A stretch of DNA of 64,000 nt from Anisodus tanguticus (GCA_034509755.1 CM067555.1:20162142-20226141); one strand, 5' to 3'. Counted from the stretch's first letter, positions 34,832-46,440 are shown. A program made the numbers and translations. Notes: generated by a model not told the origin, from the letters alone.

Positions 34832-35122
34832 TCACGACCTTCTCAGCCTCCCTAAGAATAGAGATTTGTGGGTCTTATCTTCGTTCTTCCTGGCTATTAA
34901 GAGAGCCATTTCACAGCCCTGCCTATGTTCAAGAGCCTCCAAGTATATTTATTTCTTGATATTGAAGACCTCCTTTTCCCGCTGTAACATAAAGGATAGA
35001 ATGTTATAGTAAAATATGAAAATCAAATCAAATCACAAAGTACAAAAACGTAGACAATTTGTGATAATTTTAACCTGTTGGATGAAGGATTGGGGAGTTC
35101 TGCCGGTGTTGTTGTGCTTCAT
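34832..35122 (-). pseudogene. Small two-exon gene with one premature stop
   Basis: Exon 1 is 35122-35075 (ATG, 16 codons, MKHNNTGRTPQSFIQQ). The intron is 35074-34982, with GT at the donor and TTACAG at the acceptor. Exon 2 starts at 34981 in the same frame (REKEVFNIKK), then TAA at 34951-34949, and continues in frame as IYLEALEHRQGCEMALLIAR to TGA at 34834-34832. The product would be a short, charged, helical protein of about 65 residues. A TATA box (CTATAAATA near 35218) lies about 95 bp upstream of the ATG. I do not recognise the family. The joint presence of TATA box, ATG, splice signals and frame continuity supports a real, recently broken gene or transposon passenger. Confidence 0.4.
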
Positions 35123-35213
35123 TTCTTGGAATGGTGAAACAAGAGAATATGAAGAGACAGTTTTGTGAAGATATTGCTTGTTAGTTCTGAATAAACTCAT
35201 CAACTAGGGGGTT

Positions 35214-35224
35214 ATTTATAGGGG
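35214..35224 (-). promoter_or_regulatory. TATA box upstream of the small gene
   Basis: The minus strand reads CCTATAAATAA, about 95 bp before the ATG at 35122. Confidence 0.4.
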
Positions 35225-35225
35225 T

Positions 35226-35834
35226 AATGACAAGACTCGTCTTTTCAATAATAAAAATTCAAAATTCATTTAATTTAATTCGGCGCAAACTACTTAATAT
35301 TATCGCAACTTTAAAAAAAATTAAATATGAAACACGGAAAAACTGACTATATTCGTTTAAAAACACTCTAATCGGTGCAACAATTAAAATCACTTAAATT
35401 ATCAATTCAGAATGGTGAAGGTTGGGAATAGCTATAAATCCTCTATAAAAAAAAAATGCTACCACATAATAAATTTTCGGGAAAATAACACATCCCTCTA
35501 TTCTGAATTTGAAAACTCGTGTAGTTTGTGTGTTGTTATTTTCTTATGGTATTGGTTAATTTTAGTTTTTTATGTTGTTTTTTGTGAAGGTCTGGGGGAT
35601 TATGGTTGTCCTTGTGGCGGATGAATGGTTAATTTTAGTTTTTATGCTGTTTTTTGTTAAGGTCGTTTGTTATTAATCCCCCATGAATATTCTTAATAAA
35701 AAAATGGATATTTATAAAGATTTTGAGGATAGTTCCTTCGGAAAATCTCTTCATATGTCACAAAGTTGGACATTCAAAGGGTAATTAATTAGTAATATTC
35801 TTGAACGTAGAATAATTTGTGCGAAGAAGAATGA
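35226..35834. other. AT-rich intergenic stretch
   Basis: No gene was found. A short segment (GGTTAATTTTAGTTTTTTATG) occurs twice near 35545 and 35627, a small local duplication. Confidence 0.35.
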
Positions 35835-37020
35835 ATTGTGAATCCTTTTCTCTGTTTTGGATCGAAAGAGTTTGCGCTTATGACTGGACTTAACTGCGGT
35901 GAAAAATCCAGTGATGCTAAAATTGACAAAATCATACGCTCTAGCAGTGATAAAAACTTTTTGCAAAGGTCTATCGTAGCATCGGTAAATTTACAGGGGA
36001 GAAACTTGTAAAGAGGATAGAAATGAGTGCTTTAAATCGTGAAGCGAAGCAAAAGATGAGATTGGTATGGTTTGTGCATAGCATCCTGATGATTGCCGAC
36101 AAAAATAATAAGGTCAACGAAAAATGGATCAAGATGGCCGATAATCTAGAGTTCTTCCAAGCTTATCCATGGGGTCATGAAAGATTTTCTTGTTTAATGA
36201 AGACTCTGCAAAAGGACCTTCGCCGGATATATCATGAACAGGTTCTTGACAAATACGGATACAGATACGTGTAACTGTTTGGTTTAACATATGAATTCAT
36301 GGTATACATTTGTTGTGTCACAACGTTTGTTATTTCATATAGTACATAGTAATTTTGCATGTCTGCTTGTCTTTTTATGCATATGCATATTGATGTACTA
36401 ATTCAATATTAAATTAAAGGCTTGGGTATTCGAAGCTATCAAAACAAATGATGTGGGGCTGCCAAGTATGCAAAGATGGCAACATGGTATGACAACCGCT
36501 CAGTGGCAAGAAATTGATCCATTTAATTGTGATGATGCAGACGTAAGAACACAAAATACGCATGCAATCTGTCTTTTTTTTTTTATTATATGTTGCACTT
36601 CATTTGATATATTTGTTCACTTGAAGAGACTAATACACTAATTGGAAACAAGCTTCAAAATCCAACTGATATTATTCTGAACTGCCTTGAGTAGCCAAGT
36701 GACAACGTTAAAAAGAGCCTCGAAGCATTCATATGTGGGTTATAGTTGACAAGAGGGAGGGACTAAGTGTGCTATTAGGAGCAACTAGCGAGCTTAAGAA
36801 AAAAACATCCTTAAAAACATAGATACGATTGTGCAGACCCCATATGAAGGATGGTATTGCAACAATGGAGAACTCTTGTAAGCATATGTCATAATCTATT
36901 CTAGGCAAGACACCAGAAGTGGAAAAAATAGATACCCATCCTGTGAAGTATACCCGTACTAGAAAGCAAACGACAAGTGAAATCAGTAAAGTAGTTGGCC
37001 ATGAAGACGCCAAATAGGAT
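35835..37020 (+). pseudogene. DUF1985-type (Ulp1/Mutator-associated) gene remnant with introns
   Basis: The first exon region has FGSKEFALMTGLNCGE (35856-35905), then a frame change near 35980, then RLVWFVHSIL, KMADNLEFFQAYPWG and, after an in-frame TAA at 36272-36274, LFGLTYEFM. This order matches the DUF1985 domain found in plant Ulp1-like genes carried by Mutator-like elements. An intron at 36302-36419 (GT...AG, phase 0) joins AWVFEAI and GLPSMQRWQHG (exon 36420-36542). A donor GTAAGA follows at 36543. Later coding-like pieces are WVIVDKREGLSVLLGATSEL (36736-36840) and KIDTHPVKYTRTRKQTTSE (36920-36980). The protease domain is not seen. It is probably a captured or decayed host-like gene. 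Confidence 0.6.
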
Positions 37021-37195
37021 TTTGAATTCAATCAGATGTATTATGTTGTGTATTAAGTAATCAAACATGTAATTTCTTGATTAATGACTGTCATAATGAT
37101 ATACATTTATTTTTCTGTGTCATATATTTCGTTATATATGTATTTTGGTAGAATTATGCCAATATGAAATGTGTCACATACATGTCGGGGATGCA

Positions 37196-37200
37196 CTAAC
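37196..37200 (+). repeat. Target site duplication CTAAC, left copy, element C
   Basis: CTAAC is repeated at 44110-44114. Confidence 0.88.
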
Positions 37201-38090
37201 TGTTGGAAATTTGCCTTTGGCGGGAGTTGCGACCGACCAACTTTAACGGCTTAAATACTAGTGTTACGCATGTTGGAGAATACGGCTCTTCACATGCATG
37301 ATCTACTAAGTACGTAGATAATCGTAGGGCCAAGAATCGTCAATTTTCGTTGAGAAATGAAAGAGATATTGGTCCACGAAGTGAAGTGTTTGAAGCATGG
37401 AAAAGTGTGGTTTGGGATCAATTCTCCCTCATCGGTGGAGGAAGAAAGAATTGTTGTGTTTATAAGACTCAAAATTGGTTCGGGGTTTGGGACCCCAAGG
37501 GGTATCCCATGTGTTTAAAGGAGGGAGGACCTAGATGTGCTTTGGTTCGAGGAAAGCCCACACGCGCGCGCCGCCGCGCGCCTTCCCGTCCGATCCGATT
37601 TCGAGTTCGGGTCGGGTCATGGGTTATTTTGGTAGTATTACTACCTCCATAATGGCCAGTAATGACACTTATGGAGGCAGTTCTTCAGCCCCTCCTTCTA
37701 CTATATAAAGACCCCATTGTTGAGCACACTTTACACTAGACGAAAAACAGAATTCTTCTTCCAACAATCTTCCAAGCATCATTTCGTTACTCAAAATTCT
37801 TCACGGTAGCACTTGAGTTTCCTTTGCTCAATTGTTTCATTGATGTTTTATCTTGGGAGACAATTGTCCAGGACGTATAAAGGATACATACGGGGCAATA
37901 TTGTCTTAAAGACAGAGTGCCACACTTGACTAAGCATACACAAAATAGTTCCAGTTTCTTGTTCAACATCATTGTAATTTCAGTTTGTTGTTGAATTGAA
38001 ATTTCAGTTTGTTGTTGAATTGTAATTTCAGTTCTTGTATTACTTAGCAGTTATTTGTAATTTCCGTTTCCTGCACCTTTGTAACCAATA
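37201..38090 (+). repeat. 5' LTR of element C (internally deleted)
   Basis: 890 bp, TGTTGG...CCAATA. The last CA has become TA. TATA box at 37702-37709 (TATATAAA). It lacks the U3 repeats present in the 3' LTR. Confidence 0.9.
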
Positions 38091-38092
38091 AG

Positions 38093-38106
38093 TTTAAGAA
38101 AATATT
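38093..38106 (+). other. Putative self-primer binding site of element C
   Basis: TTTAAGAAAATATT pairs with LTR 37897-37910 (AATATTGTCTTAAA) at 13 of 14 positions. Relative to D, one LTR base (C to A) and its partner (G to T) have both changed, keeping the pair. Confidence 0.6.
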
Positions 38107-38128
38107 TGCTTACTGTAACTGCTGTAAC

Positions 38129-39190
38129 ATGGTTGGAAACATGAATGATGTTGCTGCTACTGATGTTGCCTCTCAAGGCAACGTTGCTACCTTCCCCGCT
38201 ACGCTACGGCCAAGGCAGCAACTCTGCTGCCTTCACTACTGCTGCTGCTATTGTTCAAGACAATAACTTCGTTGCCTTCCCGACTGCTGGTGCTCCACCT
38301 TCTGCCTCACACCACCATGATCGCCCTGAAAAATTCATGGGATCAGAATTTAAGAGATGGTAGCAAAAGATGATGTTCTACTTAACTGTAATGGGCATGG
38401 CCCGGTTCCTAACGGAAGATCCTCCACGAGCTGAAGATGAAATGGACTATTCGCCTGCTGAAACGGGTGAAGAGGGCCTTGGTATCCATGTCGTTAACGG
38501 CATGAAGATGGTTCATGATACGTGGAATCATAGCGATTTCATGTGTAAGAATTACTTACTGAAGTGCTTGGCAGACCATCTCTACACGATCTATTACACC
38601 GTTGGCACTGCCAAAGAGCTGTGGGAAAAACTGCAGAAGAAGTACAACGCACAAGATGCAGGTACTAAGAAGTTCATCGTTGGAAAATTTCTAAAATTCC
38701 AAATGGTGGATAGTAAGACAGTGATGTCCCAAGTCCAGGAATTTCAAATGATTTTACATCACCTGGATTTGGAAAGAATGAAACCAAATGAGCAGTTTTT
38801 GGTTGCATCGCTGATTGAAAAGTTACCACCTTCATGGAATGAGTTTATGAGTTACTTAAAACTCAAGACAAAGGAGATGACCTTTGAAGAGCTTATTATC
38901 AAACTGCAAATCCAGGAAGATAATAAGAAGACCTGGCCAAAGGGTAGACAACCTGCTGAGGCAAAGGCGAATCTAGCTGAGGCCAAAGGGAACTCAAGCA
39001 AGAAGCGGAAGTTTCATAAAGACGGCAAGGCCCCCGCAGCGGAGATGTTCAGAGGTAACTGTCACCACTATGGGAAACCTGGTCATAGGATCAAGGAATG
39101 TCGCAAGCTCAAGACTGAGCAACAACAAAAAGCCAAGTCTAAATGCAGGCGCAAGCAAACGTCATCAAGGACACGCTCCTGGATGACATG
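38129..39190 (+). pseudogene. gag of element C
   Basis: ATG at 38129 (MVGNMNDVAATDVASQGN) is followed by a frameshift near 38195-38215; the frame then holds RPEKFMGSEFKRW, a TAG at 38361-38363, and a long stretch from 38370 with KELWEKLQKKYNAQDAGTKK and KLPPSWNEFMSYLKLKTKEM. These features mark a UBN2-type Copia Gag. The zinc knuckle near 39060-39100 reads CHHYGKPGHRIKEC, so the second Cys of CCHC is Tyr (element D keeps Cys). A frameshift near 39130 separates gag from the protease frame. Gag would form the particle and bind RNA; here it is damaged but recent. Confidence 0.88.
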
Positions 39191-42100
39191 ATCGAGGAAT
39201 TCTCTACAGTGGTGCTAGAAGCCAACTTGGTTGAGAATCCGATGCAGTGGTGGATGGACACTGGTGCAACCAGACACATCTGTTCCAACAAAGATGCCTT
39301 CTCCACGTACACACCGGTCACCGACAAGAAACTGTTCATGGGCAACAACGCTTCCTCTGACGTGCTGGGGGTAGGAAAGGTGGTCTTGAAGATGACTTCC
39401 GGCAAGGAACTCACTCTGAAGGAAGTGATGCACGTCCTAGAGATTAGAAGAAATTTAATTTCTGGACCTTTATTGGTTAATGCTGGTTTTAGGCTAGTGT
39501 TTGAATCCAATAAGTTTGTACTCACTAAGAATGACACATTTCTGGGGAGAGGTTTCATCTCGTGAAGGCCTCTTCAAAGTGAATGCCACGTCTGTAATGC
39601 ATCCAAGTAATAAAGTTGAACATTCTTCTTATTTGCTTGAGTCTTCTAATTTATGGCATCATAGATTAGGACACGTTAACTACAAATTTATCCAAAGGCT
39701 GATAAAGATGGAGTTGTTACCGTCTATCGACGTAAACCCTCAACACAAGTGTGAGGCGTGCGTAGAGGCAAAACTCACCAAGCTTCCTTTTCGATCCGTC
39801 GAACGGAATACCGCTCCTTTAGAACTTATTCACAAATATATGTGATTTGAAGTTCGCACAAACTAGAGGGGAAACAAGTACTTTGTGACATTCATTGATG
39901 ATAGCACAAGGTATTGTTACTTTTACTTGTTGAAAAGTAAGGATGAAGCCTTTGAAGCGTTCCGATGTTACAAAGCAGAAGTTGAGAACTAACTGAGCCT
40001 ACGGATTAAATCCATTCGTAGCGATAGAGGGGGAGAATATGTAGCGCTATTTGAGGAATACTGTGCCCAAGAAGGCATTATTCATCAAACGATGGCTCCA
40101 TACACACCTCAATCAAACGGTGTGGCGGAACGTAAGAACAACACATTAAAGGAAATGATGAATGCTTTGCTTATCAATTTCGGTCTTCCCCAAAACATAT
40201 GGGGAGAAGTCGTCCTTACCGCTAATACGATTCTTAACGGAGTCCCACATAAGGGTAAGGACAAAACTCCATATGAATCATGAAAGGGAAAGAAACCCAC
40301 CTACAAATATTTTAAGGTATGGGGTTGTTTGGCAAATGTTGAAGTACCCAAGCCAAAGCAGGTCAAGATTGGGCCTAAGACTGTAGATTGCATATTCATC
40401 GGATATGCAAATAACAGTAGTGCTTATCGCTTCTTAGTTCATAAGTCAGATATTTCAGATAACTACCAGGGTATAATAATTGAATCAAGGAATGCTCTAT
40501 TCTTTGAAGGTACCTTTCCTAGAAAGGAAAAAGACATAACCTCTCACAAACAAAGTTATGCACAAAGCTCTCAAGAACCAGGAGTCGTTGACGGCCCGGA
40601 TCTAGATGATTCAGATCTAGCGGATCTCGATGTGGCTGAACATCCGGAATCTAGTGTTCCAGATTCTCAGAACTTGGAGACTCTAGAGATGGATCTAAGG
40701 CGAAGTAAAAGGGCCATGAAGGATAAGTCCTTCGGTCCTGACTTTGTAGCTTATATGGTTAATGATGAACCACAGACAATTGCTAAGGCATTGTCAACTC
40801 CCGAAGCACCGCTCTGAAAAGAAGCTATTGAGAGTGAAATAGGCTCCATTCTGCATAACCATACGTGTGAGTTGGTTGATCTTCCTCCGGGAAATAAACC
40901 GTTGGGTTGTAAATGGATACTCAAACGGAAATACAAAGCAGATGGGTCTATAGATAAGTACAAGGCCAGGTTGTTAGTCAAGGGCTATCGGCAGATAGAA
41001 GGCTTTGACTACTTTGACACATACTCCCCGGTATCCCGGATGACATCCATACGGGTATTCATTGCGATCGCAGCTTTGCGTGACCTGGAGATACACCAAA
41101 TGAATGTCAAGACAGCCTTCCTAAACGGTGATTTGGAAGAAGAAATTTATATGGACCAACCCGAGGGGTATGTGGTTCAACGGCAAGAGAAGAAAGTCTG
41201 TCGACTTGTCAAATCTCTGTACGGGCTGAAACAAGCCCCGAAGCAATGGCACGAAAAATTTGATAGTACTCTACTATCGAAGGGTTTCGCCATTAATGAG
41301 TGTGATAAATGTGTCTACACGAAAGGTAACTTTGACTCGTTTGTTATGATATACATGTATGTAGACGACATGTTAATAACAGGAAGCAGTCCTAGGGTAA
41401 TCCTAGAGACTAAGAACATGTTGAAACAATGCTTCGACATGAAGAATATGGGTATCGCAGATGTCATCTTAGGGATTAAAATCTCTAAGGCGTATGACGG
41501 ACTGGTCTTATCTCAGTCTCACTACATCGAGGACGTTTTGAGAAAGTTTGAGATGTTAGACAGTTCACCGATAAAGTCACCAATGGATACAAATCAAAAG
41601 CTTGATAAAAATCTTGGTGCACATGTATACCAGGAGCGATATGCACAGGTGATTGGTAGTTTGATGTATATAACAAACTGTATCCGACCTGATATTGCTT
41701 ATGCAGTCAATAAGTTGGCTAGGTTCACCCGTAATCCGAGTGATAATCACTGGAAGGCGTTGAATCGGGTATTACAATACCTGAAATACACGGTAACTTT
41801 CGAGTTACACTATTCGAGATATCCAGTTGTACTAAAGGGGTACAATGATGCAAACTGGATATCTGATATAGAGAACACCAAGTCCACCAGTGGGTATGTA
41901 TTTACAATTGGTGGCGGGGCTGTATCTTGGAAATCCTCTAAGCAAACTTGCATCGCCCGGTCCACAATGGAATCGGAGTTTATCGCTTTAGACAAAGAAG
42001 GAGAAGAAGCTGAGTGACTTCATGACTTCTTAGAGGATGTTCCGTGTTGGAACAAACCCGTACCTTCGGTTATGATCCACTGTGATAGTCAGTCGGCTCT

Positions 42101-42308
42101 AGGAAGGGCACGAAATGCTATGTACAACGGCAAGTCTCGTCATATTCGACGGAGGCATATGACAGTTAGGCAACTGATCACCACAGGTATAATATCCATT
42201 GATTACATTAAGTCAAAGGATAATATAGCATACCCATTGACAAAGGGCTTACCCAAGGATCAGATGGCTTGTCTGTCTAAGGGAATGTGCTTAAAACCCA
42301 AAATATAA
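39143..42308 (+). pseudogene. pol of element C (protease, integrase, RT, RNase H), few stops
   Basis: Protease motif DTGATRHIC near 39257; pre-integrase LWHHRLGHVN near 39650; integrase zinc Cys pair CEACVEAK near 39755; integrase core with YTPQSNGVAERKN near 40100-40140; RT starting DLPPGNKPLGCKWILKRKYK (40880-40940), with YMYVDDML near 41360; RNase H with YNDANW, MESEF and HCDSQSA (41840-42090); end LKPKI-TAA at 42306-42308. Breaks are a frame change near 39560, stops near 39842 and 39990, and TGA at 40281, 40815 and 42015. Each of these three TGAs stands where D reads TGG. The RT/RNase H part (40872-42014) is open for 381 codons. The number of simple transitions suggests methylation-driven decay rather than old age. 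Confidence 0.92.
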
Positions 42309-42942
42309 GGACCAATACAGTGGTAACCCAACCTTACTAACTGGAGATCCCAGTAATTTGGTTCAATGGGAAAACTAAGCTGTAAAGGTTCAGTTGATCG
42401 CTTCAGTGGAAGCATGAGCACTTCGGCTAGTGATTTCTGTAAAGAAACACCAAATCCAAAGTCGTTCCCGCGATAGACTTTAAGTGCTCTCTGCAGGATG
42501 GGTAAAGGTTAAGTTTTCAAAACCTTTAATGATCCTCTACAGTTGAGGTTAGGTTTTGGGAAACTTTTAATGGTTCCTAACACTTGTAAAGTGGAGTATA
42601 GCAGGATACCTTGTAGGAGACTACCTATTTAAGTGCGAGAACGGGCCGCCTCAAATGAACGCACTTAAGAATCCAAGAAGTTGTCCATGGCCACAACGGA
42701 CAAAACATTACGAAGAAGAGAGTAAGGGAATTTGTTGTGTTGGTACTATTGACTTGGCTTACACTAAACACTGACGGTTCAAGATATCACGTTCACCGCG
42801 CAGTAAGTAAGTCCGGTGGTATTTAACTATGGAAGGTTCAAAGCTGAAGCTACCTCTCCTTATGCAACATCGGTCCGCTGAAATATTGCTGGAAATGAAA
42901 AGGCACCATGTGAGTGCGCCAAAATCTCTTTCAAGAGAGGAT
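42309..42942 (+). other. Conserved 3' untranslated region of element C
   Basis: 634 bp between the pol stop and the 3' LTR, clearly homologous to 3790-4427 (A), 22490-23147 (B) and 63630-64000 (D). It contains the hairpin at 42629-42668 and the block TTGGCTTACACTAAACACTG... (about 42754-42820), which is more conserved among A, B and C than pol is. It is probably cis-acting, such as packaging or strand-transfer signals; this is inferred. Confidence 0.6.
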
Positions 42943-44109
42943 TGTTGGAAATTTGCCTTTGGCGGGAGTTGCGACCGACCAACTTTAATGGCTTAAACAC
43001 TAGTGTTACGCATGTTGGAGAATCCGGTTCTTCACACATGCATGATCTACTAAGTACGTAGATAACCGTAGGGCCAAGAATCGTCAAATTTCATTGAGAA
43101 ATGAAAGAAATATTGGTCCACGAAGTGAGGTGTTTAAAGCATGGAAAAATGTGGTTTTGGATCAATTTCCCTCATCGGTGGAGGAAGAAAGAATTGTTGT
43201 GTTTATAAGACTCAAAATTGGTTTGGGGTTTGGGACCCCAGGGGGTATCTCATGTATTTAAAGGAGGGAGGACCTAGATGTGCTTCGGTTCGAGGAAAGC
43301 CCACACGCGCGCCGCCGCCGCCCGCCCGTCCGGTTCGGTTCCGATCATGGGTCGTGGGTTTGTGGGCTGTGCTTCTTCTGATATTATCTTTTTAGGCGAG
43401 AGAACTTTGCCAGATGTACAGTTTGATCGCAGAAGTTTCATATGTACAGTTTGGACCAGAATTCTTTCATATGTACAGTTTGGTCCATAAAGTTTCAAGA
43501 TGTACAGTTTGGTCCCTGAAGTTTTGAGAAAGTCAGAATTGGGTAGAGAGATCACAAATGCCATAACACTCAATTCAACCATTTATTTTGGCTGAATTAC
43601 TCCTCCTATAATAGCCAATCCGTTGCACATCTTCACCATTTGTTTTGGTGGTATTACTACCTCCATAATGGCAACTACTTGGCCAGTAAAGACACTTATG
43701 GAGGAAGTTCTTCAGCCCCTCCTTCTACTATATAAAGACCCCATTGTCACCATTGTTGAGCACACTTTACACTAGATGAAAAATAGAAAACAAAATTCTT
43801 CTTCCTACAATCTTCCAAGCATCATTTCGTTACTCAAAATTCTTCACGGTAGCACTTGAGTTTTCTTTGCTCAATTGTTCCATTGCTGTTTTATCTTGGT
43901 AGACAATTGTCCAGGACGTATAAAGGATACATACGGGGCAATATTGTCTTAAAGACAGAGTGCCACACTCGACTCAGCATACACAAAACAGTTCCAGTTT
44001 CTTGTTCAACATCATTGTAATTTCAGTTTGTTGTTGAATTGTAATTCCAGTTCTTGTATTACTTAGCAGTTATTTGTAATTTCCGTTTCCTGCACCTTTG
44101 TAACCAACA
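42943..44109 (+). repeat. 3' LTR of element C
   Basis: 1167 bp, TGTTGG...CCAACA. It holds four ~28-bp U3 repeats (43411-43530, GTACAGTTTGG units), a TATA box near 43731 and the AATATTGTCTTAAA segment near 43938. Confidence 0.92.
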
Positions 44110-44114
44110 CTAAC
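44110..44114 (+). repeat. Target site duplication CTAAC, right copy, element C
   Basis: Identical to 37196-37200. Confidence 0.88.
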
Positions 44115-44175
44115 TAACACAGGGTGACACAACTACCAAGCATGGAATAACTTTGACATTGAATGTATCTCAATA

Positions 44176-45930
44176 GCACGAGTCCACGTATTGATCCAAA
44201 CAATCATGTAATACACTAACACTTGAACATGTATGACTCGTCTAGTTATGTACTAGCATGAGTCTATGTATTGATCCATCCAATCATGTAATACACTTAC
44301 ACTCTGACATGCATCACTCTTTTATTTGTGTACTAGCGTGAGTCCACTCATTGATCCATCTGATCATGTAATACACTGACACTAGAACATTAATCTATCT
44401 GATCATGTAATACACTGACACTCTAACATGTATTACTCATCTAGTGATACACTGACACTATAACATGTATGACTCATCTAGTAATATACTAGTGTGAGTC
44501 CACTCATTGATTCATCCGATCATGTAATAAACTGACACTCTAATATGTATGACTCATCTAGTAATATACTAGCGTGAGTCCACTTATTGATCTATCCAAT
44601 CATGTAATACACTGACACTAGAACATTGATCCATCCGACCATCTAATATATTGACACTCTAACATGTATGACTTGTCTAGTGATACACTGACACAATAAC
44701 ATGTATGACTCGTCTAGTAATGTACTAGTGTGAGTCCACTCATTGATTCATCCGATCATGTAATACACTGACACTCTAACATGTATGACTCATCTAGTAA
44801 TGTACTTGTGTGAGTCTATTTATTGATCTATCCGATCATGTAATACACTGACAGTCAAACATAAATGACTCGTCTAGTAATATACTACTGTGAGTCCACT
44901 TATTGATCCATCCGATCCTGTAATATGCAGACACTAGAACATGTTTGACTCATCTAGCTATGTACTAGTGTGAGCCCACTTATTGATCCTTCTGATAAAG
45001 TAATACACTTACACTCTAACATTAATCCATCCGATCATGTAATACACTGAGACTCAAACATGTATAAATCATCTAGTAATGTACTACAATGAGTCCACTT
45101 ATTAATCCATCCAATCATATAATACACTGACATTAGAACATTGATCCATCCGATAATGTAATACACTGACACTCTTACATGTATGACTCTTTTAGTGATA
45201 CACTAACACTCGAACATGTATGACTCATCTAGTTATGTACTAGTGTGGGTCCACTTATCGATCCATCCGATCATGTAATACACTAACACTCTAACATGTA
45301 TGACTCGTCTAGTAATGTACTAGTGTGAGTCCACGCATTAATATATCCAATCATATAATACACTGACACTCTAACATGTATGACTCGTCTAGTAATGTAC
45401 TAGAGTGAATCCACTTATTGATCCATATGATCATGTAATACACTAACACTTAAACATTGATCCATCCGATCATGTAATACACTAACACTCTAACATGCAT
45501 GACTCATCTAGTGACACACTAACACTCGAATATGTATGACTCATCTAGTTATGTACTAGTGTGGGTCCACTTATTGATTCATCCGATCATGTAATACACT
45601 AATACTAGAACATGTATGACTCATCAAGTAATACACTAACAGTAGAATATATATGACGCATCTAGTAATAAAATGACACTCGAACATGTATGACTCATCT
45701 AGTAATACGGTGACACTCGAACATCTATATCTCGTCTAGTAATACAATGAAAATGGAACATGTATGGCTCGTCTAGTAATACACTGACACTGGAACATGC
45801 ATGACTCATCTAGCAATGTACTAGCGTGAGTCCGCGTATCGATCCATCCGATCATGTAATACACTGGCACTAGAACATGTACGACTCATATAGTAATGTA
45901 GTAGCGTGTACTGTAGTCCATGTTAATCGA
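44176..45930. repeat. Tandem array of ~80-bp units with ~40-bp half-units
   Basis: The consensus unit runs GACACTCTAACATGTATGAC, TCATCTAGTAATGTACTAG, TGTGAGTCCACTTATTGATC, CATCCGATCATGTAATACAC. Some units lack one half, giving ~38-40 bp steps. Copies differ at many positions, so the array is old. No coding sequence. It contains the small palindrome CTAGTAATGTACTAG in most copies. Confidence 0.9.
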
Positions 45931-46216
45931 AATACGGTTATGAGAATATTTTAGTTACTGCACTAGTAAAATTCATTTTGCGTCTATTAATTTGATACCT
46001 ACATGCTATTATTTGATAAACAATAGGAGCAGTAGTATATATTTATTATACCAATGTATGTATTATTTTTTAATTGGCATAGTATTTCTACTCCAATTTA
46101 AGTAACAAGTTAATTTACTGTTTATTTAAAATTATTGATTAAACTAGCACAACATGTTTCCTATTCCTACTATAACCTATCGTATCCAGTCAAAAGTGTT
46201 CTTATTACGATGGAAC

Positions 46217-46224
46217 TATAAATA
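46217..46224 (+). promoter_or_regulatory. TATA box of small gene
   Basis: TATAAATA lies about 72 bp before the 5'UTR splice donor (46290) and 224 bp before the ATG (46441). Confidence 0.5.
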
Positions 46225-46440
46225 CTTATACTAATGTTGCTCCTGCGTCACAACTCATTTCCCTTCAAAAACGGTTCTTCTTCTCTCTGGTAAGAAATGT
46301 TCTTCTTCTCTCATGCTTCCTTATGATGTACATGTTCATAGTCACTATCTATGTTTCTAAATTTTGTTGTAAGTTTTATTTTACCTAAAACCATTACTAT
46401 TATTGTATTACATTTTTAATTATTTGCTTTCTCAGCAACA

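Larger units (their letters stand above)
37201..44109 (+). mobile_element. Element C: complete Ty1/Copia retrotransposon
   Basis: LTRs at 37201-38090 and 42943-44109, a full gag-pol, a purine tract (AAGAGAGGAT) before the 3' LTR and a perfect 5-bp duplication CTAAC make a textbook insertion. The 5' LTR is about 280 bp shorter because the U3 segment equivalent to 43350-43650 is deleted. There is no tRNA-type primer site. The gag-pol has only a few point stops and is the least damaged Copia coding region here. Confidence 0.95.

Noticed and set aside
38093..38106. Half-tRNA primer, as in Drosophila copia, for the A-D family
   Set aside because: The best tRNA-like resemblance I could recall (TCTTAA in a Lys tRNA anticodon loop) is only six bases, and the paired change in C follows the LTR. 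A proper tRNA search remains necessary.
44176..45930. CRISPR-like array
   Set aside because: Units are ~80 bp, abut without unique spacers and drift along their length; this is an ordinary tandem repeat in plant DNA.
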